Assembly: GCA_020310875.1 (NCBI GenBank)
Contig: CM035412.1
Span: 135,632,868-135,696,867 of the forward strand
Direction: 5' to 3'
Source: Ceratopteris richardii
Lineage: Eukaryota; Streptophyta; Polypodiopsida; Polypodiales; Pteridaceae
Length of the DNA stretch: 64,000 bases
Positions 44,877-58,900 of the stretch are shown piece after piece. The translations under genes and the position numbers were made by a program. Every line of letters begins with the position of its first letter. Within the stretch, counting starts at the first letter, position 1. The notes under the pieces are model-generated. The model saw only the letters and a program-made list of their open reading frames with translations, was not told the origin of the DNA and made no database searches.

Positions 44877-47177
44877 GACCAAAACATCATTGAATTTTGT
44901 GAACACAAAAATATTTCCTATCTTCAAAAATCATTTCTCTATTGGAAATTTAAGGATTTGCATTGTGTGGTGTGCAAAAAATATCTTTTTTTGTATGAAA
45001 TTGAAAAATTGTACACTGTATTCAGGAAAATCTATCACTTAAGCGGTGCTTTTAAGCATAGTTTCTTAAAAAAAGCATTTCTTCATACGATTAAAAGAGA
45101 CAAAAATGTTATATTCTTGTACACGTGGAAAGATCCTATTTGTCAATTTTCTTAATCTGTGATTAGCAAATGGACCTTTTTCAAGCATTTTCTGCCCTAA
45201 TGTCTTAACTACCCTGGCATCCCATTGAACCAATGAGAATGATCGCTAACCTTCTCCGTAAGTCATGTAGGTGGATCGAGAATTGGTATCTGCTAGAGTC
45301 GGTGTAACTCTACAGGTTGCTCGATCAGTGGCACTTCAATGGGCAAGTTTTCCATACTAACTCCTATTTGACTTTTTCTTGCCTACAAACTAGTGTCTGC
45401 TACTTTAGCCATGATGCAAGTTGTAGAGTTTTGCTCTAAATCTACTAGAAGAGGAGATCATATTATCATTGTATCAAAAACATGATGATACCTTATCCCC
45501 TTTACATACTAACATGATATCCATAGTGGTTAGTGAGTTAGTGAGTGAGACCTTTCTGTGTCTATGAGTGTTGGCTACGAGGTCAGTGATTTCCCTAGAT
45601 GCATGCTCTAGGTGTGCACTGTACTCACAATGCATCTACTCTAGTGCAAGTTAAGTTGCAAAATTAGGTCAAGGGGTTTGTTACAAGGTTTTACTCTCCA
45701 AATTTTCAGCATGGGATTACAACTTTCAGTAGTGATGAATTTTAATTGTTTCTTAAATAGGTCTTCTTGGATTTGGAACTTTGTGGGATTCTTAAATAGG
45801 TCTTCTTAAATAGGTCTTCTTGGATTTGGAACTTTGTGGGCCCCATTTTTGGATAGTTCTAGGTGTGATTTGAGGTTTTGAAGTGGACATGACAGGTGTT
45901 TGCCATGAAGTGTGTGACATGAGTGTCTATGAGTGGTGATTTGAGCTTATGAGCCTATATGCAGCCATTTGAGCTTGGATGCAGGTCCTAGGCAACTTGT
46001 TTCATCGTGCATTGGGGTCTACCTTCATTGATCTTTTTGGGACCCAAATAGAAATAGTCCAACATGCTAGATTCCTAGAATACTCTTTCCTTGTAGTCTT
46101 TGATCAAGTAGTTTTTTTGGTGCATCATTGGGGTGTTGTCTCCAAAGTAGAGGGTTGTTCGCCCTTGTGTTTCCAGATCTACTTTACTCCATCAGGTAAG
46201 GTTACAAACAAGATCAAGGCTAGGAAAAAGCATTTAGATTCCCATTATGGCTATGGCAACAACTACTACGACAAGCAAACCAATCAAGATGACAACCACA
46301 ATAGTGTCCACTACCTAGGATGAGAAAACTTTCCAAGCCACTGACACTGCCATGCCAAGTCCATCGAGGCAACTCCTGGGAACTCCTGGCCATGAAACAA
46401 CCATTCTTCATGAAGATACAATTGATTCACTTCCTCCAACACCCCACCATCACCTCGTCCAAAAATGATAACCCTTGAATTCGATATCAAATTGATACCC
46501 GATATCTTATAAATAGTGTTGTAATAAAATGAGAAGTTTTCAAATGTATTGCCTTCTTTCACATAAGAGCACAAGGAGGATGCTACCATCAAATGTACGG
46601 TTCAAATGTTCTTGCTTATGCATAAGTAAATGAATACTTTTGCATGTAGATGCAAAATAAAGAAAGAGTTTTGACAAGTGAATTTGCATTGACATTCGAA
46701 TGACAATATAATTCATGTTATAGAAATTTGTCACAGATGACATGTATTGCAAATAAATGAACATAAAAACTTCTAGAGAGTTCCTGAAAGTTCAAAAATG
46801 GAAAATTTTGACAACAACATTTACAAATTCACTTATATATTTCATAAACTTCTAAAGAAAAAAATATTACAATGTTAGAATTACAAACAATGGTTCAAAA
46901 CTTGAATTCTACAAATTATGAGATGTAGGGATAGTTGCAAAACAAGAAGCTCCATTAAGCAATTGTAAATTGCTTGTCAAAAACCTTCGGATACACATCA
47001 ACTATTTTTTCTCTATCAAAACCTTTTCTTCTTCAACCTATAAGATATAGATTCCCTGTTTGTCTCCAAAGAGCTTTAAATTTTTCTTAAGTAACAATTG
47101 ACATAAAGCGTCTGCTGCACGAGACACATTTTTACTTCCATAGAGCTCCTCTTTGCCTCCTCATAAAGTCCTTAGCA
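44877..47177. other. Unassigned spacer
   Basis: After removing copia-4, this continues the sequence upstream of the two-exon gene. No domain recognised. 45751-45844 contains nested partial duplications of cttaaataggtcttcttgga. 45979-46323 (plus) is open for 114 codons without recognisable motif. 47160-46990 on the minus strand has a coding-like patch (SRAADALCQLLLKKN) that I cannot assign. Confidence 0.4.
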
Positions 47178-48203
47178 TGATGGAGAGTGTTAATCTCCAA
47201 AAGAAAAAGTTATCCTTGATGTTAGAGCACTCTATATCAAGAACAATGCAAAACCTCAACCAATTTTGGAAGGCCAATACCAAATTACCAAACTTTGAAC
47301 TAACTGTGAAGAAACAAATTATTCAAAAAAGCCTGTTGCACTTAATTCACTCATTGACTAACCAAATGTGTAAATTTTTCAATAAAACTCTATACATGGT
47401 GTCTTCTAACGTTTGCACACCTTCTCCAAGTTAAATCTCTCCAAAACATTCAGTAGATCTTTAGATTTACTTCAAAAATGTACCTATGTCTGAAACTATT
47501 CTTCTATGTAGTCAACTTTGACACCTACAACTTCTAATACATGGTTCTCCCAAACTAGAACCCCTTTATTCAAATGCTTTTAGCCACACGTAGATTAACT
47601 TGCAACTTAAAGAATGAGTGCTTAGTTGCTCAAAAATTTACACTGTAGAGGGAGATCTAATCAAAACATTGACCATCGGGATTGCGGCTGTCCTTGTATT
47701 CATTTTTTAACATTTACACATGTAAATGTTCCTACTTAAAATTCTCTCAACTTGATTACAATTAAAGTCTCAAAACTTGTATAGAGGTCACTCAAATATA
47801 GAATTAGAATTGTACAAAAGCATTCATCAAGAAGATAAACACAAAAGGAGCATTAAGCAAAAGATCGAGGCACAACTTTCTTCTATTCTGGAAAATTTAC
47901 ATCTGAGTGATACATCAAGTTTTTCTCACTTTCTAAAGTCTCTAATGACATCTAAAACTTGTCACTGATCATCCCTCATTCTTGTCCTGAATTTCTACTT
48001 GTATATATATAGACATATATGTACAAAATCGTAACCATTACAAAGGTATAAGTGAACTAATTACAAGTTTAATGTACATGTATATACAAGTCTTCATCTT
48101 CTAATCATATACGCATCTTCAAGTCTCATATGTTGATCTTTAATTTATTCTTTAACTTCAATACTTGTCCAAATCACCAATTGTTGATTGTCTTGCACCA
48201 ATA
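47178..48203 (-). repeat. 3' LTR of a copia-4 relative (copia-4b)
   Basis: TGATGGAGAGTGTTAATCTCC start as in copia-4; ends CACCAATA, a decayed CAACA. Followed by gctccccctcaatc (48204-48217), the same purine tract as copia-4. Clearly more diverged from the copia-4 LTRs than these are from each other. Confidence 0.85.
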
Positions 48204-48217
48204 GCTCCCCCTCAATC

Positions 48218-51200
48218 ATCAATTGTGATTTTCTCCATCTTCTTTATACCTGCCATGTCTTTGAACCTCTGCAACTTAGGTCCATCCAAGCTTTTGGTTA
48301 ACATATCTTCAATCTGATCTTTTGGAGAAGTATGTATGACTTCAATTTCTTAATAAATCACCTTCTCTAACAAGAAATGATATTGGATCTCAATATCTTT
48401 AGTCCTGGCATGAAAAACAAGGTTAGCAGCTAGATACAATGAACTCATATTATCTCCATGAATAGTGGGTGTACTCTGAATGATGTCAAAACTCTTCATG
48501 GGAGTCTTCAACCAGATAACTTCCTTTGCAGCTTCAACCATGCCTTTATAATCTGATTCTATGGATAACAAAGCAATTGTATGTTGCTTATTAGAACAGC
48601 AAGAGATTAACTTATCTCCCACATAACATAGATACCCATAGGTTGATCTCCTATCATCAGGATTACCTGCCCAATCTGTATCACTATATATCTTTATGTT
48701 TGTATCTGATGTGAATCCATAATAGAAACCTTCTTTCAGCATACCCTTAATGTATATTAGCACCCGGTGTCCTGCAATCCAATGTTCTTTCCTAGGACAA
48801 TGCATGAATTGAGATAAAACTCCAATTGCATATGACAAATCAGGCCTAGTTAATGTAGCATAGATTAAACTACAAACCAGACTTTGATATAGCTTCATGT
48901 CCTTGAATTCTTCTCCTCCATATCTGCTCAATTTATGATTCACCTCCATTGGAGTAGGTGCTACCATGTAATCTTCCATTTTAAACTTGATTAGCAAGTT
49001 CTTCAAATACCTTTCTTGAGTCACATATACTCCATGTTGAGTATATGAAATCTCCATGCCCAAGAAATATGACAAGTCTCCCAAGTCACTAATCTTGAAC
49101 TCTTTCTCCATTTGCTTCCTAAGACTTTGTATGCCCTTCTCATCTATACCTGTAAGAATTATATCATCAACATATATGCACATGTAAAAGAACCCATCAT
49201 CACTTGCTCTAACAAGCAAGCTACTATCTGCTTTAGACACTTGAAAACCAAGCTCCTTCAAGAACTTCACAAGTCTATAATTCCATGCCCTTGGGGCCTG
49301 CTTCAAACCATACAAAGCTCTCTTGAGCTTACATACATACTCTGGATACCTTTTATCCCTGAAACCTTCTGGCTTCTCCATGAAAACATCATCTGAAATA
49401 TAACCATTTAGAAAAACATTCTTCACATCTAATTGACATAACTTCCAACCTTTACATGGAGCAATAGCTATGAGATTCCTTACAGTTGTCATCTTTGCCA
49501 CAGGACTATAAGTCTCATCATAATCTATACCATATGTCTGAGCATACCCTTTCACAACAAGTCTAGCTTTATATCTATACACACTTCCATCTGCATGCCT
49601 CTTTGTCTTGTAGACCCATTTGCATCCAATGATCTTCTGATTATTTGGTTTAGGAACCAAATCCCATGTCTCATTCTCCATCAATGCATCATACTCATCC
49701 TGCATAGCTTTCTCCCAATTTTCCTTACCTTTTGCCTCTTCATATGTAGAAGGGTCTTCCTCTGCTTTCCCCATATAAGCATAATCTTTAGTGGTAAAAA
49801 ATGAATTATCAGAGCTATACCTTGTAGGTTGCCATTTGTGCCTTTGATCTTTTGAGTTCTCCACTTCCTGAAGTTTCTGGTTCATCACATTTTGGATCAA
49901 ACCTTGGCATTTCTTCAACTTCAAATAGTGCTTCATTGTTCTCTTCTTCATCAAATATTTGAACCTTTGATTTACCTTTCTTTCTGGTTCAATGTTTCTT
50001 CATCACTTGCATTGATATTAATTGTACCCGCATACCAAGTACCTTGCTCATCAAATGTAACATTGTTTGACACAAGGAATTGCTTCGTGGATGGACTCCA
50101 CAATCTATAACCCATCTACTTATCATCATAACCAATGAACACATACTTCTAAACTTTAGGTTCCAATTTATGCATCAACTGAGATGGTACATATGCATAA
50201 GCCAAACATCCAAACACTTTGCAATGATCTAAGGTAGGTGTCTTATCCCACCATGCTTCATATGATGTCATACCTTGCAAAGCTTTACATGGTAGCCTAT
50301 TAACCAAGTATGTGGCTGTATTTATAGCCTCAGCCCACAAATAATTAGGACAAATTTTCTCCTTCATCATTGACCTTGCAAACTCAACAAGAGTTCTATT
50401 TCTCCTTTCTACTACACTATTTTGTTGAGGAGAGTACCTGCAAGTAACTTCCCTTTTTATACCGCATTCCACAAATAATCACTGAACTCATTAGAGAAAT
50501 ACTCTCCCCCTCCATCTGACCTTAGTCTCTTCAATTTTTGTCCTAAAACTCTTTTTTCATACACATGGTAATGTTTAAATGTATTAAACACCTCTGATTT
50601 ATCTTTGATCACATATATGGTGATCCACTTGGTAGCACCGTCAACATAAATCACATAATATCTTGAACCATTAATGCTAAAATCCTTTGATGGTCCCCAC
50701 ACATCTGTATGTACCAATTCAAGCTTCTCTGAATACATGAAACCATGCTTATTATATGATTGCTTATGAGCCTTACCTAATTGACATGCTTCACATCTGT
50801 ATGTCATATGTTGACCTGCAACATTAGGTAATCCAAGCACTGAACCATTATTGACCATATCCTTAATACCTCTTTCATTGAAATGTCCAAGTCTTTTATG
50901 CCAAAGATCTAACTGAGAGATCTTATGTCCTCAATAAGTGAACAAGGCATGACCAACATTGCCTTGAATCTTCAATGTGAATAGCCTTCCTTCTTTCTTT
51001 CCTGAAACAATTTGTTTATACCCATTGCTAGGGTCTTCCACAAAAACTCCATTATTAGTAAAGCTTACTTCATAGCCTTTCTCTAAAATTTGCCCTACAC
51101 TAGTCAGATTCTTTCGGATTGTAGGAACATACAAAACCTTACTCAGAAGAGTGCTTCCATCCTTAGCCTTCACTGATCCAATGGACTTCACATTGTGATT

Positions 51201-52177
51201 TGTGTTTATCACCTGTTTGAACCACATGATTACTTACTTTGTTCTCCAAATGAGTCATCAAAGCTATATTGCCACTTAGGTGATTGCTACACCCTGAGTC
51301 AATGTAGAAGAATCTTTGATCTTCACTTTGTCTTTCACAAGTTGCATTCATAATTAAGGTTGAATCCTCCTTCTGATATGAAGCATAGTTGTAGTAGGTA
51401 TTATTGTAAGATTCCTACATTTCTTCCAAAGTAACCTCTACTACCTCTACCTCTGAAATTACCTCTCTGATTTCTATTATCTCTTCCTCTTGAATTAAAG
51501 TTCTGATTATATCCTCCACCATTCTGATTATTATGCCAACATTCATGAGCTAAATGATTAGTCTTACCACAAGTCCAACAAGATTTGACACCATCTTTAT
51601 TACTTTTTCCTCTTCCTCTTCCTTTGCCACCTCCTCTTCCTCTTAGGAAGTTAGCTTGTCTAGTAGTGCCTTCGTCTTCATTCAATTGTTGCTTGCCTTT
51701 GTTAATCTTCTTCTTGTCCTTTGAATACATTGCTTGACATGTACTCTTATCAACATCACCTTTGATATCCTGCTCAAAGGTTAGCATATGTCTGAGCAAT
51801 TGATTCAAATCAGGAGTGAAATGATCTAGTGACAATTTAGTAGATAAAATGAATGGCTTCTATTTCTCATCTCCTCTCAAAACTATGAGAATTTGTCTTA
51901 CCAATTTGTCCTCTTCATTATCTTCATCAACTGTTCCTAATGCATCTGCAATGCCCTTCATCCTTGCTACATAATCAGAATTAGATTGAGAATCTTTCTT
52001 TTTGAATGTGGTGAACTCTGCCCATAAAGATGCCTTCCTTGACTTTGTAGTGTTTTGGAAATGCTCCTCCAAAGCATTCCATATGTTACTTGCACTTTCA
52101 AGTCCTCTAATATGAGGTAGAAAGTAATCATTGACTCCCATGTAGATAATGCTCCTTGCTTGAGCATCTTTCTTCAT
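48218..52177 (-). pseudogene. copia-4b polyprotein, 5' end missing
   Basis: Gag starts in mid-domain at KKDAQARSIIYMGVNDYFLP (52177), then knuckle CWTCGKTNHLAHECW (about 51570), protease FYIDSGCSNHLSG (intact DSG, about 51300), integrase zinc and core (VHTDVWGPS, YVDGATKWITIYV with Gly for one Asp, RSDGGGEYFSNEF), RT and RNase H in one 534-codon frame (49954-48350) with YVDDIILTG near 49170. Stops at scattered places. No 5' LTR or gag N-terminus: the sequence switches to LINE A at 52178. Confidence 0.92.
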
Positions 52178-53600
52178 CCATGTCCTTAAATATGAGAGCT
52201 CTTTTGTTAGCTTTTACATTGTTCCAAATTCCTTCGTGGAGGATTCGCGACATAAGAACCACTTTTTTAATCTCGATGAGGGGATGCCAAAGGTATTGGA
52301 ACTTAAAATCCCATCTTAAACCTGAACAATGTAGAAACCACCTCGTTGTTCTCAATAAGGAGGTGAGTCTTCGAGCTATCCCAAGCATTGAATCTGCTCC
52401 GCAAGAGGCACCAATCTTCATAGTCCACTCTCCTAACTAAGGTCTTGAAAAGCTCATTGGTGAGGCCATCTAGTCCTGGGCTTTTGCCATGAGGAAGCAC
52501 ATCAATAGCTTCAAAAATCTCATTATCCAAAATCGGAGCTTCAAGAAGAGGGCTCATACTTTGCAAAATTTTTTGGATCTGACTCTAGAGATGGCCACCA
52601 TGCTATCATGTCTGTGAGGCAAAAGAGGTGTGGAAATCACCAAAAATTGAGTGACACGATAGCATGGATGAATCTATCATGAAAGGGATTGCTTCCTTCG
52701 ACTTCTTATTTTGAAGGAGGCTGCTTATCTCTATAGTAGGTTTGTCTACTTTTCCCTTCTAGCATGATGAATGTTTTGAGGATTTTTTTGTGTCCTGAAC
52801 AAGATATGTTGTGTCTTCATGACCACCATCCTACAATACTTGTATGGACAGGAGTGGGTGGTAAAGGACCAATTCTACGTAGCTGCAATCTCCTACTGGA
52901 CTGAGGGGAATGAGAATGTTGTTGGATTGGCATGAAATGAGGGGGATTTCTTGAGATTGACATATGGCTTGAAGGTGAGCACAATCAGGTAGTGGTCATA
53001 GACAACAAGATCCACACATTGGGAGAGGGAAATGACCCCCACTTATTGATGATATTCTACAAAATATATCTCCTATTAAGTTTGGCTTTCCTCAAGTCAA
53101 CTTTTGACTAGAGTTTCAACCAAGAGAAACCAACCTCGTCTTTGATCTCCACTAGATCAAGGTGAGGCTTGACTTGGTCCCAAACATCCTTCTCTCTACC
53201 ATCAATAACCCTCTTTTCCCTCATCTATCAGAAAGGATCTCCACCATATTAAAGTTCCCACAAAGAACAATGTTGAGGGGTAGAGATTCCAATGATTGCC
53301 AAGTGGTAAGTCTTTGATAATTGATATTGGGAGCATATATTAAGACAATGTTGAACTGCAAAGGACCCCCAAAAGAAGCCCTGATCCACTGATGATTTTG
53401 ATCCACAAGGGTATCCACAAGTCTAGAGTACAAACTACTTTTGATGTCTTTTATCGAGCCACTGTTTCCCCTGCGGTGTGCGGTGGAGAGCCATACATGA
53501 GATGACAAAATACATTTCAGTCTCTTTTGAAGGTCCTCACCCTCTAACATTGAAAGAAAAGATTATCAGTATCGAAGGTTAAGTTCTTTGCAGGGAGGGG
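52178..53600 (-). pseudogene. LINE A ORF2: endonuclease and RT remnants
   Basis: Endonuclease part 53550-53221: NIVLIYAPN and LCGNFNMVE, where the usual GDFN reads GNFN (catalytic Asp lost). Then a degraded stretch, RT start HGKSPGLDGLTNELFKTL at about 52500-52445, and directly after it VDYEDWCLLRSRFNAWDS, which in LINE B lies in the C-terminal zinc-binding region. The RT palm with FADD is therefore deleted (about 1.1 kb relative to LINE B). The 3' end is cut at 52178 by copia-4b. Confidence 0.82.
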
Positions 53601-53956
53601 CCTTGTCTCTCTTTTTCTTGTTTTTCTCATCATCTTTTTTCCTCAATGTGGAGGGTTTCTGGCAAAGGAGTTACCCTTAAGAGGGATCTTCCACAATATC
53701 TCGATGAGTTGTTTTCCTTTGTAAGAAGTCTTCTTTAAAAACGAATCCGATATCCTATCTAGAATCGTGGATCCAATGATTGAGCTTTTGCTGTCTTGGT
53801 TATCATCATTGTTGGTTGTGAATCTATCCTCTTTGCTAGTGGTATATCCTTTTTGTTTGTCTTCCCTGCTAGTGAATTGCTTTAGAATTTTCCCATCATT
53901 GCGAGATTCATAGAGATCCACTCCCCCGAGGTAATCCAAGTCATCTATCTCCTTCT

Positions 53957-54967
53957 CTAAATTATAAAAAATGTTTGTTTTCGAAGCAGTGCAAGAGGGT
54001 CTCTTCTCAACATTACCCTAGGACTTCTTCTCCTTCTTCCTCTCACTCCCGTGAATTCTTCTTGGTTCGCCTCCATGACTTGGGTTTCCTTCACTTTCTC
54101 AGCATCTAGAGGATGATCTTCTGACATGCATGGGGCATCACTATGGGCCACTTAAGCTACTTTGTTCCTCGTTAAATAAGCCTTTTCTAGATTTTGTTTA
54201 TTCTTAATGGATTTCAACTATCTCACATGACAATCTTTAATTCTGTGGCCCTGCAAACCATAGTGAAAGCAAGCAATTGGCAATTTCTTGTATAAACTCT
54301 CCTCCTCAATGATTTTCTCTTCTCCAATGTCTATGTAAATTTTGGAGGGGAGATCTTTGTTAAGATTTGCTTCAATGTAGATCTTAAGGTGTCATCTAGC
54401 GTTGAATGTGTATTTCGTACCTTCATAGATGAAACCCCTGATGTCTTCTCTAGAGGTGAGAGGTCAACCGATGGGGACACAATTTCTCTAATGAAACCAT
54501 AGAGGAAAAAGGGCAAGTTTGGGAACTCTATCCAAAGTGGATAGTGGAGTGGCTTTGACCTATTTGGAATGAATTTAGGAAAGCATTTGAAAAGGCTCAA
54601 GGATGTTCTCCATACCTGCTAAGTGCCAATTTGTAAAGCTTCGAAGGCCATATCATCATTTTTGAAAATCAAGATCACATGATTAGTTGACAAGAACTGA
54701 CACTTGCTGACAATTAGCGACGAGGAATACCACTCCTTACGAAACCATTTTTGCAAGGACTCAAGAGGTTTAGGACCAAACAACCATCCGATCAGAGAGG
54801 TTCTCTTTAGCTCTTTCTGCTTCACCAAAATATCCTCCCTTTGAAGGGAGACGACTAGGAGACTTATCTCCGAAAAGCTCCAAAAAGACACCTAAGATTT
54901 TGTCCTCTAAAAGTGGGCCCACATTACTCACCATCAACGAGTGGGAGAACCCAAGCATGAAGAACAA
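53957..54967 (-). pseudogene. LINE A ORF1 (DUF4283-type RNA-binding protein)
   Basis: VGPLLEDKILGVFLELFGDK, FGPKPLESLQKWFRKEWY, FKNDDMAFEALQIG, FPKFIPNRSKPLHYPLWIEF, PNLPFFLYGFIREI: the pattern of plant L1 ORF1 with a DUF4283-like domain. Knuckle ACFHYGLQGHRIKDC near 54250: the second Cys of CCHC is Tyr. Basic and acidic tail to 53957. Interrupted by several stops. Confidence 0.78.
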
Positions 54968-55433
54968 AGTAAAAAAGAAATGAAAAAAGCTTTAATTCGG
55001 TCTTTTCGAGGCCTCCTTGATGTCCAAATAAATTTACAGAGGACGTGCCATGGCATAGTACTACTTTTCAGCCCCTCAACAACCTTACTACTTAACCTAC
55101 TATTAACTTTCTTCTTTTTGTTTTCTTTTTTTTTTTTTCTTTTTTGCCACTCTCCAAATTACCACTGACTCTTTTTAATCCTCTTCTTTCGTCAACTAGA
55201 AGAACGTTGCACACAAAGCAGAAATCGAAGGGAAAAGATAAAAAAGCACACATATTATGATTATCTGTCGCGATGGTCAGCTGCCCAAAGCGTAGTATTT
55301 TGATGGTTAATCGATAAAGCTTGCCCGTAGCGATGGTCATAAGCCGCTCAAACATCATATTGAGACGATGGACAACGCTCGCCTGCCTTTTGAAACACCT
55401 TCGCATTGTGTGCGGTATGATCTAGGCTATGGA
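54968..55433. other. Spacer between LINE A and LINE B, poly(T) tract
   Basis: Possibly LINE A 5' UTR at first. A T-rich run at about 55126-55145 could be an old poly(A) tail read from the other strand. No gene seen. Confidence 0.4.
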
Positions 55434-55823
55434 TTTTTTTTTTTTCATAAATGGAAGTTGAGTCTTAGCCTACTCTCTCATGCTTGAATTAATAAAAGAA
55501 CAATTATCCAATGAATGGGTTTATTGCTTTTGGGATCCCCTCCATCTCACAAAGCAAGGGTATAATAGTTCGAAAGTTAAGACACACCGGTAGGATATGT
55601 AGGATTCGACAGAAAAGACAAATGTTTTTAAAAAGAGTTCCTGAGAAGTTTAATGATTTTTTCATCATCTTCATGAGCAAACCACTTACTTTTAGCCTTG
55701 TTGTTTTCCAAGACAAACATCCTTTGGTGTCTGAAACAGGGATATTTGTTACAATTACATATTCTTCTACCTAACAAGTATAGAGATTTTTCAATCGATC
55801 ACTCTTTCTAATGACCATCAAAG

Positions 55824-55983
55824 TTGATCACACATCTTTCTTTCCATATCTTCTAGAGCGCTTCCCCTCTGATGACATTCCGTAAAGCAGAAGAGCAGTC
55901 AAATTGATCACACATCTTTCTTTCCATATCCTCTAGAGCGCTTCCCCTCTGATGACATTCCATAAAGCAGAAGAGCAGTCAAT
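55824..55983. repeat. 80-bp tandem duplication in LINE B 3' part
   Basis: ttgatcacacatctttcttt... at 55824 recurs at 55904 with about two differences over 80 bp. Confidence 0.88.
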
Positions 55984-55989
55984 CGTTTC

Positions 55990-58900
55990 TCCAAGTAATG
56001 CTTGTTTCCAGTTGATTTGCCTTGTAAGCTCAAAATCTTAGCAAGAGAGTGCCAAATCAAGAAGCTTCTAGGGCACGAGAAGAAGAGATGATCAAGATCC
56101 TCTCTACCCCGGATGCAATTCTTACATTAATGAGGGGCCCCACACACTTCATTAGCTTTGGCATTGATCCAAATACCACGATGGAGGTTTTGCCACATAA
56201 GAACTTATTTTTTTGTTCTCAATGAGAGGGTGCCAGATGTCCCCACACACGACTTGCCATCTAATGCTAGACGAGTTCTGACACCATCCCCTATTAAGGG
56301 AGATATGCAAGTTAAGGCTCTTGTGTAACCTCAAAATTTAATCTAATTTATTTCCTTGGTCCATCTTAACCCTTCAATCAAGAGGGGTCATTTCCAAGAA
56401 GGAAACGAGTCTTTAAGTTGTCCCAAGAGTTGATTCTTTGACTGGGAAGGCACCAATCATCAAAGTCAATTCTCCTAACATAGTCTATGTGCTCAAACCT
56501 TATCCAATGACCTCTATCATGGTTCCATCGATGCTTCCATTTGCTAAAACCTTTGTTCCATAACTTTTTTGCTATTTGGATGTTCTCCAAAATAGCTTCT
56601 TTGATTCCCTTGATAGGAAACCAAATATAATAATTTGCCTTATCGCAGCCGCCCATTTCCAGTCATCACTAACCTTGATGTATGGTTTCATCTTGTTCCA
56701 ACTCTTCCAAATTGAGCAAACAAGGTTGGAGCCTTTTGGAGTCACTAGATGCTAAGAAAACAACAAGGACCCAGGGATACGGAGGAACTGAAAAATCTAT
56801 CTATTGTTTATTTACTTACATCCCCAGTGAGTCAAAAATTGTAGTGAAGGCACCAAAATAGCCTTGAAAGTAGTTTTGAAGTGATTCATTTTAGAACCAG
56901 ATGCAGCACATAAAACATTTAAACAATGCAAGAAATGTTTATACTATTAGGGTCATTATGCAGAAGAGCATTCATGTCATCGGCGAAGAGTATCATTAGC
57001 ATCTCATTCTGACTATGAGGGAGTCGAAGGCCTTGGATATGTCCTAAAAGGGCCTGATGGCTAACCAAGCAGTTGAGACCATCAATGGTGATGGAAAAAA
57101 GAAGAGGATCCAGAGAACAACCTTGTCTAATAGAGAGTTCTAACCTTATTTTCTGAGAGATTTGACCATTGATATTAATTCAAGCTCAGGCATTTTCCAT
57201 AAGCATAGAGTTCATGCTGATGAATTTAGGTCCATACCCTATATCTTCAAGGGATTGTAAAATGAAATCCCAATCCAAGCAATCGTATGCTTTGTCGAAA
57301 TCAAATCTTGATGAAGAGCACATCTTGGTAGGATTCCTTAGCAAACTCCAGACCTTCCCACACATCAATAATTGCCTCCAAAATGGATCTTCCCTTTATT
57401 AATCCCTTGTGGTCTCCTCATTGATCCATGATCACATATGGAAGGTAATGTGATTAGCAAGAACCTTGGCTAAGATCTTATAGCTAGTTTACACCATAGT
57501 GATGGACCGCCAGTTTTCAATCCTATTTTTCTGATAAGCTTAATCACCCCTTTTGAGAAAGTTAGTAAGAGCGCCGAAGAGTAAGGCCTTCTGACAAACC
57601 ATAAGTAGGGGTTTAACTAAGTCATTCCTCAAAGTCTTGAAAAACTCATTGGTGAGACCATCCAGATCACGGCTTTTACCACTAGGGAGAGCATCTATAA
57701 CTTCTAAAATATCTATAGTGGTGATTAGGGAGTCAAGAAGATACATGATGTTTTATGGAGTTCTTTTTTATCTGAGATGATAACCATGCAATCCCACCTC
57801 TAAGAAGCTAGTGGCATGGACACCCCCATGAGTTGAGTGAAGTGGTTGGTTATTAACTCAATAATCTCTTCCATACAAGTGCATTCCCTCCTATTGTTAT
57901 CTACCATGAAAGGGAACTCTTCCTTGATTTGTTTCTTCTTTAGGAGTTTACACATATCCTTCGTCAATTTGTCTGCTTTTCTTGCCCATCAAGCTTTAAA
58001 ATAAATTTTCAAGTTCCTTCTTTGAATTTTCTCTTTGTATCTTAGTTTGCTTCTAATTTTACGGAGTCTCCATTGCATGTTAGGATTACCATTATTGACT
58101 TCCGTCTCCAAACGTTGGAGCTGATGGTTTTTCCCTTCTCATCCTTTGAATGCTAAGTATTTCTTTTTGGGCCTTGACAAGAATGGCTTGGGACCACTTC
58201 ACCACCATCTTCTAGCACTTAGCAAGAGAGGGATAATGCCTAAACGACTCTATCCATATTGATGAGATCACCTGCTAAATGAAAGGAAGGGAGAGGACTA
58301 AGGGAACAACATGAAACAAATAAGCTCTTATGTGCCTAAGATGAGGTTTGAAGGTGAGAATCATTGGGTAGTGGCCATAGAAAACTAGGTCCACACATTG
58401 TGAAAGGGATGGAGGACTCTGTTTATCAATGATATTCTATGAGATAGCTTTTAGTAAGTCTTTGCCCAACTGGAGGTTTGACCAAGAGAAACCATGAATA
58501 TTTTTTACTTCCACCAGATTGTGGTGAAGCTTAACCTAGTCCCATGTATCTTTCTCAATTCTATCAATAATGCTTCTCCTTTGGTCCTCTATCGATAAGA
58601 ATTCAAACATATTAAAGTCCCCACAGAGGATGACCTCCAATGGCAGAGAGTCTAAAGAGTGCCAAGTATCTAGTCTTTCTATTTCAAAATTAACAGCATA
58701 AATCAAAGCAATGGTTAGTAGAAGAGGGCCCTCAAAAGATTGATGATCCACCGATGGTTTTGATCAGTCATAGTATTCGTCAAGAAAGAGTGCCATTTCA
58801 CTGTGAAGCCAATCGCCACGCCACCACTTCCATATCGGTGCTAGGTGGTGATCCACACATGAGATGCCAAGATGCTCTTTAACCTCTTATGCAGTTTGAC

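Noticed and set aside
44856..45155. Plus-strand 99-codon open frame
   Set aside because: Starts inside the copia-4 LTR and crosses the ACTAT duplication; no motif.
45979..46323. Plus-strand 114-codon open frame as a gene
   Set aside because: No recognisable domain, promoter or splice signal; kept only as part of the spacer note.
55504..55774. Open frames on both strands as genes
   Set aside because: They lie in the LINE B 3' region, overlap each other on opposite strands and show no motif.
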